Source: Polytrichum commune
Lineage: Eukaryota; Streptophyta; Polytrichopsida; Polytrichales; Polytrichaceae
Assembly: GCA_950295325.1 (NCBI GenBank)
Contig: OX485804.1
Location: forward strand, 17,482,001 to 17,546,000
Direction of reading: 5' to 3'
DNA length: 64,000 bases
Shown: positions 11,033 to 23,407 of the stretch, piece by piece
Layout of the letters: each line of letters starts with the position of its first letter
How positions within the stretch are numbered: position 1 is the first letter of the stretch
Notes under the pieces: generated by a model
The model's database searches: none
What the model saw: only the letters and a program-made list of their open reading frames with translations
What the model was told of the DNA's origin: nothing
Program-made: the position numbers and the translations under genes

Positions 11033-12151
11033 CTACCCTTTGGGGTCTCGTTAACAAAAATACTAAAGATTGGGCTACCATGCAGCAAAAAATTCCATCT
11101 CTTGTTAGTAATGCTTATCTTAATAGAGATGTGTGAAATGTAGGTTGGGATTTGTTGTAACTTAAGTTTTGATCTCACTAGACTAAATCGGGAACAACAA
11201 GGCGATTCCAACTCCGGGATCGAGAACACTTTAACAAAGGAAAGTTGAGCTACTCTATAAACATATATGAGTTCCCGACATTTTTACTCGCAACTTACGT
11301 GGCGGCCGTGTACGACTCCTTGGCCGTTGTTTGTATAGTGTGCCCGTGACCAAGGCTTTGGTGGTTTGTCACTTGGGGACCGGGGACCGAGTGGTATTTG
11401 AGTCGGTATTTCTTACACTATATTCCTTGTACCCTCCGTAACGTAGACTCTTTTCCAAGACTCCTAGCACCTAGTAAAGCATAGGTCACAAACGTAGTGT
11501 GCATCATCATTGCAAGCTTTTAGGATAATGCTCTTTGTTCTCGTGAGCCGGAGACCTTGTGTACGTGGTTTTAGGCGTTTTCCGGTGGATGACTTTTGGC
11601 GGTGCCATGGAGGGACCAAAGTTACCCCACAAGTTCTTTTGCGCAAGTTGGCATTGACACATGGTCACTTGCAAGGTCGTCATGTGCCCCCCTTTTTCTC
11701 CGGTTGGTGTGGCATGTACTTCATCTAAGTCTCGTGGTTGCCATTAACCCTAAAGGTATGCGGGTGTTGTTTAGTTATGTTTCTTAATTGGACACCACCC
11801 ATTTGATTGGTTGTGTGGTTCGGTGAGGATCAGAGAATCATGAAAATATGTGTTTGAAAGAAGTTTTGGACCACGTCTTTGCATTTTCCTAACACTCCAC
11901 GTTCAATCGTGAACACAATTGAGAGGACACGTGTATTCAGTCGATGAATTGACAAACGTGTGTTTTTTTATAGCAATAACTATGTCAAGGAAGGCTTGAT
12001 TTTCAAACCGATTTTTACTGATGCTTCATCATGGATCTGGTAATGCAACACAAGTTTTGGTGTGAAAATCTAATTTGTGGAAGTTGGAGGATATGAAACA
12101 CAAACTGAATAACACTTATACATTTTACTACTTAGTCGCGGTCTCTCGAGT
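11033..12151. other. Unassigned DNA
   Basis: A moderately GC-richer patch lies at 11280-11720 (ACGTGGCGGCCGTG near 11298). Short open frames exist but none has a recognisable motif or exon structure. Confidence 0.3.
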
Positions 12152-12380
12152 CCCCGGGTAGTTCACTTAATGCATTTTAGAAAGGACGTGCGGCATAATT
12201 TAGGGAGGATTGAATTCATTTGACATAAAAACTATGAAAGAATTCCAAACAATGAAGGGTCCATCAAAAGTAGACAATCTCATTACAAGTAAGGTACATG
12301 GGTTTAAAATGTGGCCCATCCTTTTTTGGCAAAAATAATATAGGGGCTAAAATAAGGATCCTAGGATGTATGTTAAATAG
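12152..12380 (-). mobile_element. Truncated inverted copy of the 557 bp hAT-like element
   Basis: The sequence CGGGTAGTTCACTTAATGC followed by GACGTGCGGCATAATTTAGG matches the inverted right end of the 8986-9542 element. Similarity continues inward through GGAATTCCAAA.AATGAAG.G and AAGGATCCTAG. The other end is missing, so this is a truncated copy. Confidence 0.65.
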
Positions 12381-14445
12381 GATCAATTTTGTACGCATTC
12401 CTCACGAAGGATGGATGAAAAATGGCTCATTGTTTGCCCAAAAATGGATGAAAATCATAGTGCCCGCTATTGGTTGTTTTCATGCACTACTGTTTGTAAA
12501 AGAACACCTAGGGTTTTGTTTCTTCCTCAAGTCCCTTGTGTTTTGGGCAACTTTTTGTTGAAGCTCCTCCTTATTGAAGCTTATGGTAACAAAGTCCAAC
12601 AAGTGTGTATTGTTGTAATTGGTTTAGGATCTCCTTTGTAGAGTCTCCTTTGTAGTTGTTTTAGGATCATGGGCGGCCATGAAGCTCTATGTAGGGTTTT
12701 GATTTTCTTGGCCGAAGGTCTTACGGTTGTTTTGGAAGCAATTTAGGGCTTAAAGATTCCGTGTATGATTTGTGATTGATTGTTCCTCTTTTGTTAGGGC
12801 GGCTATGGTGGTGTTTATGGATGGCAACTCAAGTGAAGATATGGACTATGGAGGGCGATTCTACTATGCCACAGTATTACAACAAATTCAAGGGTTGGTG
12901 ATCGTCGACAACTTCAACGCTCACATGGAGCTATTGCGTAAGTCGGGGGTTTTGAATAACCCCGATGCCTGACCACCTCCGCACGGGCTCTTTTGCATGC
13001 CTCAACATAATGGACCTCTATGCAATCCATCTGCACCTCAAGTCATGCTAGCTACGAGAATACTTTGTCTGTCACGGTGATTGTTCGGTTGACAATGTGG
13101 GACTCTGGGTAACCCCAACTCTTAGATCTTGACAATTGTTTTTTTTTTGGTCGGTCATAAATTGTTTATTTCTTTGGTGCATGATTGGATACTAAGGTAT
13201 GGGACATGGTTACATAGGTTTGTTTTGTTTTGCATACCCTAAAGCCACATGCACAAACTTGTAGGGAACCACAAGACTTATGCATAGCTACAATGGTTGT
13301 GGTTTTTTTGTGTTTGGGTCAAACTTTTACGCAACAGGTGTTGTGTTTGTGAACACATGCTCACTCTTGTTGTGTTTCCACCCCAAGCTTTCTTTTTTGA
13401 TACATGAAGGTTATGTTCTATGGGATGTTAAACTGCAAATTTTAAAGCAAAATTTGAAACTTTATGAAGCTTAAGTATCCTTGTGTTCCTCATCACTTGC
13501 AATTGTATGATATCATTTTAGGTCATGGTCTTGGAATGATATGCATCATGTTATTACACTTGTTCCTTTGTGGTGTGGTTAACGATACACATGTTTTGTA
13601 CAAGTTGAGATTTGGTTTGGTAAGCACAAGTCTTTCACTTGTATAAATTTTTTTTGCAATGGTATGTATGTTTTATGCCTTCTTGTTGCCATGTTTTTTC
13701 TCACCACTTTTGCATTGCATACATTTTTAAATTGATCATTTAAAATTTAAAATAACATAGACTACAAAACAATAACAATGACATGAGCAGTATAAGTAAT
13801 AATGGGGTGCAAAAAAGTAGGCCAACATAAAGAATTTAGTAATCATAAGGAGCTTTTAATTCGTGTCTTGAAGATAAATAGCCCTTAAACAAATACCCTT
13901 GTGGAGCACGTAGTGCACAAAAATCCTATAGAGTGGACCTAAGCAAGCTCAAGTCTCCTTCATTAAGAAACAATCAATAATTAAAGGAACACAACTTGGT
14001 ATGGAATCAAGTACTCTAGTTTTCAAAATGGGCAAATCTTGCTCCGCCTGACAACATACAATTTAGGACAAACTTTCAGGGGACGTGATGATTTCCTAGT
14101 TGATTGCTTGAAATTTTTACTTGTAAAAAAAGGCTGAACAATCAAACACTTCAGATGTTGAAGCTTGTATGCACTTCATGGTAACGATATTGATTGACTT
14201 CACCGACATATGAAAGTGTATTCGTACTAGTATAGGTCCTTGTTGTTTCAACTTGTTGCACCCATACATATGGATTGATGTCACGGGGTGTTTTCGCACT
14301 GTCAATTGCTGACCATTTTTGAAATGTTGGGCAGTTGTGGAGGGGAACAACCTTGTCATTGACCATGTGCTCTGTTGTATATTAAATTCATTGGTCTTTG
14401 TATGCAAGAATAGTATGGATGAGAACAACAAATTAGGTTGTGATG

Positions 14446-14476
<31 letters not shown>

Positions 14477-14637
14477 GTTGTTTTGAGGTAAATGTAAGAG
14501 TCTAGGATTTTTTAAAGCAATTGTATGTCATTCGAATAGTCTACTTTGTGTTCTACATGCAGGTGCTTAGTATTAAAAGGACATGCATCTATGAAAGATT
14601 TAGGATAAGATCCAAGTAAAACTAGACCGATTATAAC
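12381..14637. other. Unassigned AT-rich DNA
   Basis: A 66-codon frame at 12772-12972 and other short frames lack recognisable motifs. A (GT)n microsatellite lies at about 14453-14476. No transposon ends were recognised here. Confidence 0.3.
14453..14476. repeat. (GT)n microsatellite
   Basis: A short uninterrupted GT run follows ACATGTGTGTG. No associated feature is apparent. Confidence 0.85.
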
Positions 14638-14858
14638 TACACTAAATTGTCCTAATAGTGTGGGTTACCATTTGGAGTTATGTGTTACAATAACTTTTTA
14701 TTAAAATTACCTTTTTTCTATCAAGTAAGCTATAACATGTTCTTTGATGTACATACTACCTATTTATATAGCTTGAGTAAAAATTATACGCTTGCTAAAA
14801 TATTATAGCAATGCGTAACTCCAAATGGTAACCCACTCTCATGGGACGATTCAATGTA
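14638..14858. mobile_element. TTACCATTTGGAGTTA-type MITE, copy A
   Basis: The left side carries GGGTTACCATTTGGAGTTAT and the right side its inverted form, GTAACTCCAAATGGTAACCC. Ends are TACACTAAATTG and CAATGTA. A second copy lies at 28483-28706. The inner subterminal block is shared with the CACTAAA-end family, so the two families are related. Confidence 0.7.
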
Positions 14859-14999
14859 GTTTCTACTTAAAAAATTGTGGGTTGTATAAGTGGATCCATG
14901 TATGGGAATGTACATGTTTTATGAATAAAACAAGATTAATAATTGGTTGAATAATAGAATGAACATTGTTTATCAATTTGTTACATTCATTACAAATGA

Positions 15000-15404
15000 T
15001 AATAGAGTTATGTGTAAAATCTTGGGACTAAGGTCATGTTTAGGCATGATTTAACTTGCAAAAGAGCGGTGTTGGGATATTTAAAATTGGATTTCTAGCT
15101 TGTCATACTAGGATGGGTGAACCAAGCTAGCTTTGTATAGGCCAATCATGGCTTTAGGGTGGCAAGGCCCATGGCAAAATCCTATTTTGGATCTTCCTAT
15201 TTCTCAAGGTTTTTGGGATGGCAAGAGGAGGTCCAAGAAGTTTCACGCAACTTCCAAAATAGGCTCCGTCATATGACAAGCTAATGAGCTTTTAATAGAT
15301 CATTATCTTAAAAACTCATAAAACCCTCAAGGGATATCTATGAATTGGTTTGCATGTACCATTACGTGGCATGAAAAAGTTTAGTTGTGTGAAAACAATT
15401 TGAC
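15000..15404. other. Unassigned DNA with a weak inverted repeat
   Basis: CTAGCTTGTCATACTAGGA (15096) and TCATATGACAAGCTAATGAG (15270) form a weak inverted pair that could be an old MITE of about 190 bp. Nothing else is supported. Confidence 0.3.
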
Positions 15405-15632
15405 TACACTAAATATTGTATTTAGTATCACTTACTATTTGGAATTATGCAATGCTACAACTATTTATTGTATATCTCATTTTTTTTTTTTGCCAACTTA
15501 GGTCAAATTGGTTGTTTGGACATTACATAGCATCAACATGTTTCATATGGTACAACTTCACATTAATAGTAAAAAGATATAGCATTGTGTAACTCCAAGC
15601 AGTAATTGACACGACATGCAATATTTAGTGTA
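15405..15632. mobile_element. CACTAAA-end MITE, copy B
   Basis: The left end TACACTAAATATTGTATTTA and the right end GCAATATTTAGTGTA are inverted repeats bounded by TA. Subterminal TTTGGAATTATGCAATGCTA is matched inverted by TAGCATTGTGTAACTCCAAG. The interior (CAAATTGGTTGTTTGGACAT) matches copies at 10815, 27823 and 853. Confidence 0.78.
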
Positions 15633-17695
15633 GTTTTGCTTGAAGGCGACTTTTTAGACGGTGTCCACCAGGTGAATGTTCGCAACACCTACTGAGGGGG
15701 AGGGAGGAGCAATAATGTGGATTACTAGTGTAGAGTGCATAGCTTGTTATTTTTAGAAACATGTACCCTCAGACCCGTATCAGAGCCCCCGAATTAGTCT
15801 AGTGAACTTACGTTGGGATGATTCGACAACCAACCTACGAGGGGCGCCAAAAGAAGGGCAACCCTAGTAGCAAGAGGGGAAAATTCAATCCATTCCACCT
15901 CAACACCACGCCACTTGGCGGTGCCCTATTGGCTCCTTGACTTGGCGTGAGAATGTTCTCGGTTGATGCCCCGGTGTTGCCACCCACGAGTGGCCAAGAA
16001 CTTCCGATCCACTCCTCCTTCAAATCCCTCCCACCTTCCCAATTGTTGCGTTTGAGGAGTTGGGCATACAATGCTTTGGGGAGTACTACTACGCACACTA
16101 GGTGTAGAGTACACCAACCGAATGTACACCTACCTCCTAGGTGTGTCGGAACATGTCAAAGCTCGTTTCATGGGGGGCCATGAGCTTGCTTCGGTTGATT
16201 TTGTGAGGCGGCAACGCTTGAATGTTGGAGAGCTTGAAGAAGATATCCCCGGAATGATGGATAGATCTTTCCAAACAAATTCCGGCCCCAAAGAGTTGGG
16301 AATTCATGTGGTGTGTGGATTATTAATGCGGTTTTTGGGAAAAAGAGTCTCAATTTGTGTGGTGAAGGATGGGCATTCTTGGCAAGATTGCACGTGACAT
16401 GGCTCAAATTTAGCTGGATGGGAGTGGGTTCTCACTCTTTCCCAAAAAATGGTTGCTTTGAACACACCGGGTACTTGTTGCACTTTGCGGCCCTTTTCTT
16501 CCTCTTTTTTTTTCCTTTCTTCTTTACACCTCATTGTGGCCTCAAATTTAGCTGACTGAAGGCACCTGGGTCTTATGGACATCGATCTTCTTCATGGGAC
16601 ACCTAATTTGAGTGGTGCATGGCAATGCATGTAGCTAAGGACGGACACCGGGAAAAGAAGAAGAAAAAAAAGGAAACAAAAGACATGTACTCAAATATAT
16701 ACATCATTATAGGTTCAAATAGTTCACACGAATGGGTTGGAGGGCCTATGTGATCATGAAAAGAGAAAGTGAAGATAGCTTTCACTTTGACCCCATGCAG
16801 GTGTGCTCCATCGCAACTCCGATCCAGAAAAATTGGAATGCTAAAGGATTCTTAGTACGACCCAACAACGAAAATGTTCAAGAAGTTGGATGTGCCCCCC
16901 GTGGGGACATAGTACCTAGAGTAGCATCATGTACAACTATAGAATAAAATAACATGAATGACAACAAGAACAAGAACAAGAAACTACTACATGCTGATAA
17001 CATGGACATTGTTTTAGGTTCACTAGTGAACATGATTGAGAGGGTCTCTAATCGTTAATAAAGAATGAGGCTGGTCGTTTAAGACTCTCATGACTCTTTG
17101 TGACAGTGATCCGATTCTTGAACTTGAAAATAATAATTTGCGTGATTTGCAATTGCCACTCAATTGAGTGAGACAATTTCCGAGCTGATTTAATGGCAAA
17201 ATTATAAGGTATGCATGTGTTATTCGTTTATTTTTCTTAATTGGACAACTTTATTTGATTGGTGTGTGGCTTGATAAGAACCAAAGATCAAACATCTTAA
17301 AGACACAAGTTTTAAAAAGATTGGAGTACGTATTCCTTAAAATATATATAATAATAATAATTTATTATTATTGTTAAAAATATTAACAAACATGCACTTC
17401 TAATAACCATAATTAAATTAAAAAGCTCAATTTTCAATCTGATTTTTGCTCATGCTTCATCCAAGATTTGCTAATATAACACAAGCTTTCATTGTGTATA
17501 AAACTAATTGGTAGAAGTTGGAGGACATGAAGAACAAACCAAACTTTAACATCCACCTTGCCTTATGGAGTGTTGGAACTTGAAAGTGCCCAAACTAGGG
17601 CAGCATGAACTCACCTCTCAAAGCAGTTGAGCCAGGAGGTTTTTTAGGGTAACTTAAAACCCATGGGCTGAAAGGACTGGCCACGAGTTTCCAAC
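15633..17695. other. Unassigned DNA with short open frames
   Basis: A 108-codon plus-strand frame at 16071-16397 starts MLWGVLLRTLGVEYTNR and contains GHELASVDFVRRQRLNVGEL. It looks protein-like but I recognise no family, and no splice or promoter context supports it. GGCTCAAATTTAGCTG recurs near 16401 and 16538. The rest is AT-rich, including ATATATAATAATAATAAT near 17343. Confidence 0.3.
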
Positions 17696-17840
17696 AATGA
17701 ATGGGGAAAACCAACTGCTAGTTACAAATGACCTGGTTGAGTTGAGAAATGACCGGTTGAGGTTCAAGACTTCAAGAAAATTATCCATCATTTCAAAGGA
17801 ATCTATGGAATATACATTGACTTCCAAAAATAATGTAAAA
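17696..17840 (-). mobile_element. hAT-type MITE, truncated copy 4 (reverse)
   Basis: It begins CAATGAATGGGGAAAACC and runs through AACTGCTAGTTACAAATGA and GGTTGAGTTGAGAAATGACC, the inverted form of the right half of copies 1-3. The other end is not found. Confidence 0.6.
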
Positions 17841-17929
17841 CCCTTTGCAAACATACATTTTTTAAAACCAAGAAAATCTTACATCATGTGTTGCCAAACA
17901 CAATCTAAATAAAGTATTTGGTGTATCAT

Positions 17930-18740
17930 GCTTTTGCCTTCAACAATGCATGCACTATGTTGGGCATCGATTTCACCAACTTCCACCTCAATGTCGTTCG
18001 ATTCCGCTTGCAACTTCTTCCCAAGGCCATCCTCGCTAACAGGGAGGTCTTTACGATGTTGGAGGTGCTAGTCCACTTCGTTCCAGAGGTGTTCGATAAG
18101 ATTCATGTCAAGGGATTGTGGACTCCATGACAATACTATGATTGCGTGATTATTTGAATCGTTTGAATGTAGACATGTTGGTATGTTTTGGGTTGTTATC
18201 ATATTGGAACACCCATTCCTCTTTTTCTTTTCCGAACTTCACAACTAGCATGCTCAGGATGTCATGTAAGATGTTATGATAATGCTTGCTATTTATTTTT
18301 CTTTCAATTATGGTCAACCCCCCAAACCACGATGCTCCCTCCTCCGTGCTTGAGAGTCTTACTAACCACACCATTGCTTAGGGTTTCCCCACACCTCTTC
18401 CAATACCACTGGTGACCATCAAAACCCAGAATGTTGAATTTACTTTCATATGAAAATACGAGTTTCCTCCATTGCTCCCTCCATCCAATCTTTATGCTCT
18501 TTTGTCCATTCATACCTTAACTGTTTGTGACGATCCGAAACAAGAGGCTTCTTCATTTATTTTCTCGCGAGTGATCAATTGGCGATTCTCAGTTCAAAGC
18601 GTCGAAAGCATAACATGATTCTAGGTTCACACATGTTTGAATTGCTCACTTCAGCATTCAAATTGACTCATCTCGAGCATGCTTGACAACGAGTACGTGG
18701 AAGACCTCCGGGGTGAGAAGAATTGGTGACTCCATAAGGA
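17930..18740 (-). pseudogene. Tc1-like transposase relic (DD34E spacing)
   Basis: Several minus-strand frames together follow a Tc1-family transposase in order. The pieces are KKPLVSDRHKQLRYEWTKEH (18585-18520), LVFSYESKFNILG, KHGGGSIVVWG, KINSKHYHNIL, FQYDNNPKHTN and, after a 1-base shift, WSPQSLDMNLIEHLWNEV (near 18135-18080). The third piece is the conserved GGGS.MVWG block. Spacing between the D of YDNN and the E of LIEHLW is 34 codons plus one extra base, the Tc1 DD34E arrangement. The first catalytic Asp is replaced by Tyr (FSYES, where the family has FSDES). Frameshifts and in-frame stops occur in several places, so it is dead. No terminal inverted repeats were recognised. Confidence 0.85.
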
Positions 18741-19361
18741 TTTCTGGAGCCAGGTTAAGCTCCTCCGTCTTATGAACTACCAATCGTCCTGACATTGCCA
18801 CACTTATATCTCATAACAAAAACCAAATGGGGGAATCAGTGCATGATGATGATTTCTCATCATCATAGCAAATCACATAGGATGGGCCGCCTCCGCACGA
18901 GAGACACCAGGGCAAGGCGAAGAATGAGATCTCGATTCAAACACACTCGCCGTAGTTTCACAACAGTGCTCCGCGCACTAATCCTCTTGCTACTCCTACG
19001 TGCACAACCCTTACACCCTAAACCCTACACCGCACAACCTGCCTTCCATCCCCACTCTAAATTTTTTTACAGATCTACAAAAACCTTGCACAGAGCCACA
19101 GCAAAAACGTAACCAAATCAAACCAAACCCAAACCCAAACCCTACTTTGTCAAGAATCGGAGCACGAATTGCAACTTGTGATGATGGCAAGAAACCGGAT
19201 GAAGAACGCCGCCTCACCTGCATTGCATTCAACCAAATCACAAAACAAGCAAAAGTAGAATCATCGCATCCAGCAAACTCGCAAGCAGACAAGGAGCGCT
19301 TAGGGTGGAGGCGGAACCAACAGAATAGTAGCCGACAAGAGAAGGCCCTTTCGGCCAATGG
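18741..19361. other. Unassigned DNA
   Basis: Open frames at 18795-19365 on both strands lack recognisable motifs. CCCTAAACCCTACACC near 19015 is telomere-like only over about one repeat. Confidence 0.3.
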
Positions 19362-19529
19362 ATGAACTCATCCATCATCCATGACAATATTTGTTCACTT
19401 ATTATTCCTAACAAGTGTCTTCCATCATCCATGACAATATTTGTTCATTTATTCTTAACAAGTGTCATCTGGAAAGCTACCATAAGGACATAAAATACCA
19501 TATGACATATTAATATCATATTTAGTGTA
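19362..19529. mobile_element. Partial CACTAAA-end element (long subfamily)
   Basis: The right end ATATTTAGTGTA and the preceding ACATAAAATACCATATGACA match the copy at 39877-40727. A block CCATCATCCATGACAATATT is duplicated in tandem (near 19373 and 19422). The left end is missing. Confidence 0.6.
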
Positions 19530-19640
19530 GCAGCTGGTTCTCCCCATTCATTGTGAAAGACCACATCATGTAACCGGTTGGACTTGGAAACACTAGGACT
19601 TTGACTGATACGTCCAAAAGTCTCTCTAGACATTGGTTTT
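19530..19640 (-). mobile_element. Deletion derivative of the hAT-type MITE
   Basis: GGTTCTCCCCATTCATTG is followed shortly by the inverted block AACCGGTTGGACTTGGAAAC, which is at the opposite end in full copies. This suggests a rearranged fragment abutting the previous element. Confidence 0.4.
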
Positions 19641-19702
19641 CAAAAAGTCTCCTTAGAGAAATGAACCTCGACATAATGAAGACTTGAAGAGATATAGAGT
19701 AG

Positions 19703-20045
19703 AGGTGCCCATAACCGATCACTTAAGAGATTTTGCGCCAGATTTAGAGAAGTATAAGGCGGTGCAATTTTTTCCCGTGTAGGAAAACAGAAATAAGGAG
19801 GTTTGCAGTTTCGTCAATAATTTTATTCTTTAAACCAAAATTATTGTAAAATTTTCAAGCCAAAAGTTGGCCTAAACGCATTACTAATGTCTAAGGGTCT
19901 GTTATATCCGCTCATTCTAACCACTTGCTCCTCCTCACACTAACATTCAAAACCAAAACATGTGTCATGATACTATTGGTTTTCCACCTAATCAGAACTT
20001 AATCCCAACCTTAATGAAATTCCAGTACCCTATAGATTGCCAATG
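19703..20045 (+). repeat. Direct repeat, left copy
   Basis: It aligns in the same orientation with 24048-24395. Shared blocks include AGAGGTGCCCAT, AGAGAAGTATA, GGTGGTGCAATTTTTTCCC-like sequence, AGTTGGCC and ATTCAAAACCAA. The two copies flank the nested Harbinger-type pair. No long terminal repeat signature (TG...CA) is evident. Confidence 0.6.
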
Positions 20046-20446
20046 GGGTCCTGATCGAGAATATGCGCCTCTACAAGGAAGGAGTTTTTATTGCCACAAG
20101 TAGTTGAAGGTGGGTAGTAAAGTTGTTACCCTCATTCCCAACATCCAGGAAGGCAAGATGAAATGATCAAATAGTACATCCTTGATGGTAGTTCTGCCAA
20201 ACGGTTGGGGCGAACCAACCCGTACATTGTTTCCTTGGAGGCAAGGGTTTAGGCATCCAACAAGGAACGAGTGTACGGATTGATTCACCCAAATCCTGCC
20301 AAACCTTTGTGCCTATCTACTTACTTTTTCCTCTCTTGCCATAGAGTAAATTATGCTCTTTTATGCCCAACTTAGGTTGGCCACCCACCAAGCTTCTTTG
20401 GGTTTTCTGGGTCTTTTTTATATTGTTCACTAGAAATTTTTTGTGT

Positions 20447-20600
20447 CCAATGGCACCAAAGGGTTGTTTACACCATGGAACATGAAGTCGTCCCAAAGCC
20501 CTATAAAACTGTGATTGGTTGTTGAACTCGTACCAGGACCACTTCGGTTTACACCAAGGAAAAAAAGTGTCGGAGTGACCATGGAGTTCGAGGTCCCTAA
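20447..20600. mobile_element. Fragment of a GTTTACACCATGG-end element
   Basis: GGGTTGTTTACACCATGGAA followed by ATGAAGTCGTCCC resembles the left end of the element starting at 20843. An inverted end was not identified with confidence, so this is recorded as a fragment. Confidence 0.4.
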
Positions 20601-21328
20601 AAGACATATTATAAGGCCTACATTATCCACTGACATGATCCAACGTGTTTTGCGGTGCGAGAGGCAAAATAGGTGCTCTAGTAGAGAAGGCATGGACCCA
20701 TGGCAGATAAATTATGTTATAATATGTTTTAAATGAAACTTTATTTGGGAAAGCGAAGAAGAAGACAAGAGAATGATCAAACTTGAAATATTTCAAGGTT
20801 GCTTTTTTGGACATATATTAAAAAAATCAACACATCTCCTTAAGGGATGGTTTACACCATGGACCATGAAGTTGTCCCATGTCAGAGGGCTTACTTTCAT
20901 GGTCACAGTCTATGGTAACATTTCCGTGGTTCAATTTCAAAAAGAAAACATTCTTAAAGCCTTTGGACCCCTAACTAGGTGTAAACCGAACATGGACCAA
21001 TAAAAGTGACCATGCACCAAACAATGGATGTGTTGATGTTGAAGTGGCCACCAAAAAAAAGTATTACCAGTATTCATAAGGTGCATGCTTCTTTAATAAG
21101 TCATCAAATACATATACTTTTGTCATATTGCCATATTCACAATCATCGACTCGAATATCAGTAAAATCCTATGAGATGCATTTCATTGTTGAATGTTCCC
21201 ATTCGAGTCATTTAGATGCACAACATCCTTGGTATCTAGGGTATAGACTTGACCCCCTTCTTGGTATCCTATGTTACTCCTGATGCCCACATAACAATAT
21301 GTATTAAGCACCTCCATCTGTTGTTTTA

Positions 21329-22375
21329 GGGCCGGTTTACACTACGGTGGAGAAGTCCACCGGTCATGAAAAAAAGGGCGTTTCTCAATTGTGATTGGTC
21401 GAAAATGCAACTCTTGACCGGTGGGTGTTTACACTAGGTGAAGAAAACAATGGTGGTGAACTTTTCTCATGGATGATAAAATGACATGGCGGCACTTTTT
21501 GGAGTTGGGCTTCTCCGGAGGAGGAGTTTCTTGTCTGGCCTCAAGAGGCCGGACAAGAAACTCTTCCTCCGGAGAAGCCCAACTCAATAAAAAATTAATT
21601 TTCACCCGTACACGATCTTTGAACATTTTTGCATTATATGATCCAAGAAGAAATTGTGACACATATCCACTTGGCCGGTCAAATTTCCACACCACCTTCT
21701 TCTTGCTCCCAAACAAAAAATATGCCATCATCATAATTGAAGCATTATGGTGATACATGACGGTTTTTTGTATCGCCATAGTTGAAACGATAAAATACTT
21801 CAAAACCATAAAGATCATAAGAGAGCACAAAATCTCTCTTCTTCGATTATCCATGATTGAAGATCAAAGATAAGAAGAGAGAAATTGATGAGGATGATTA
21901 AGAGGAGAGCATGTCTTAAATAATACCAAAGAGTAGTGCTTTGTCCAATGTGTATGGGTTTTCCCCTCTTCATTCTTAAACACCCAAGGAGGCATTTATT
22001 TCCTACATGGGCCAAACTTGACAATTGGCAATTTGGCAATTTTCATTATCTTTTGAATAAAATTGAACATTATATTACACAATTCTTATGAACACAATTC
22101 TTGTTGAAATCTTTTGATACAATGTGAATGTAGAGAATTATGGTTTTTTATCACAAAAAATCTTCACCATTAGGTGAACTTCTCTTCTCTGGTGGACTTC
22201 TCCGCTAAACTTCTCCTCTAGGTGTTTAGACTTCAACCGGTCAAGACTCCTTAAGAAATATTTTATTGCCTTTAATTCTTCTCCGGCACATCCACCATTT
22301 GCCTCATATAACCATGTCTTGGCCAAGCATTCTTGACCGACCCGAGGCCTTCTCCACCGTAGTGTAAACCGGCCC
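21329..22375. mobile_element. Inner Harbinger-type element, 1,047 bp
   Basis: The ends are a perfect inverted repeat beginning GGGCCGGTTTACACTACGGT and extending through GGAGAAG. TTA flanks both sides (21326-21328 and 22376-22378). The GGGCC start and the TTA duplication fit PIF/Harbinger or Tourist-type elements. It contains the hairpin at 21502-21585 and no recognisable transposase. Confidence 0.8.
21502..21585. repeat. 84 bp near-perfect palindrome
   Basis: Two arms of about 41 bases, starting GAGTTGGGCTTCTCCGGAGG on the left and inverted on the right, meet with almost no spacer. Only two mismatches are seen. It lies inside the inner Harbinger-type element. Confidence 0.85.
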
Positions 22376-23407
22376 TTAGTCAACCATTTTTCAATAAGGA
22401 ACTCTATGTTAACCCTAAATGTTCTCTAACATTTTCCAGTTTCTCCTTGGAACTAACTCGCCCCTATGTTCTAATCCGCCACATTTCCTAACTTCCCTAA
22501 GTGCCCACCCCGAGACCTTGCCATATGCCACTCAAATATAGTCATCCGATTAAGAAAATTGATGACATAAAGGTCTACATAAAGGCCCACATAAAACTCC
22601 GCAAACATTTATGGCCAATGAAATTGGTTTAGAATTTGTCTCATCTTCTTAGCAATTGGCGAATCACAATAATTTTGGTATCAAATTACTCGATTGAAGT
22701 TCAAATGCAAAAGCTATACGAAGTCAAAGTGTTAATCCTATTCTCTTTTAAAGGATCTACAATCATATGCTCTTCTGATGGCGTTAACTTGTATTGAACC
22801 TAGAGTGGTGTGTATACTTTGAACACATGGTCCAATCTCGTTATCAAACATGTCTATTTGTTGTCTATTCTTAAGCACATGCTTCTGGGTTGTTTTTGAC
22901 ACCCATCACAAACCTATCAAATGGCCGTCCCACTTACGGACCCCACCCAAAATAGATACAATACATGATGCATAAACCTTGACCTAAACCCCAAACCCTA
23001 AACCTTGACAAGCTTGCATAATATAAGTTATACCACTCAAATACAGGGGTCCGATCAAGAAGAGTGACCAATACAAGCCACATTATACGTCAGGAAGTTA
23101 TCGGATTCAAGATTCCCGCCCCCTCGCGTGGCTAATATAGAATGGGTCGTAGGGAACCAAAAGGTATCGGGATCATTTGTTGGTAAGCATCGTTATTGGG
23201 TACAAAAAAAAACTTTCATTAAAAACTTATCATAACGACGTTTCTCTGCCATGGGCCCTTGCCTTTTCCTACCAGACCACCTCTCTTGCCTCTCTCTCAC
23301 ACCGCAAAACCCGTTGGACCATGTTAGTGCATTTATTAAACCTTTAAAAAAATGTTTTGGAAACCTCGACCTCCATGGTCCCTATGCCATTTCCTCCTTA
23401 GTGTAAA

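Noticed and set aside
19005-19035. Telomere-like CCCTAAACCC
   Set aside because: Only about one to two units are present, as also near 22989, so there is no interstitial telomere array.
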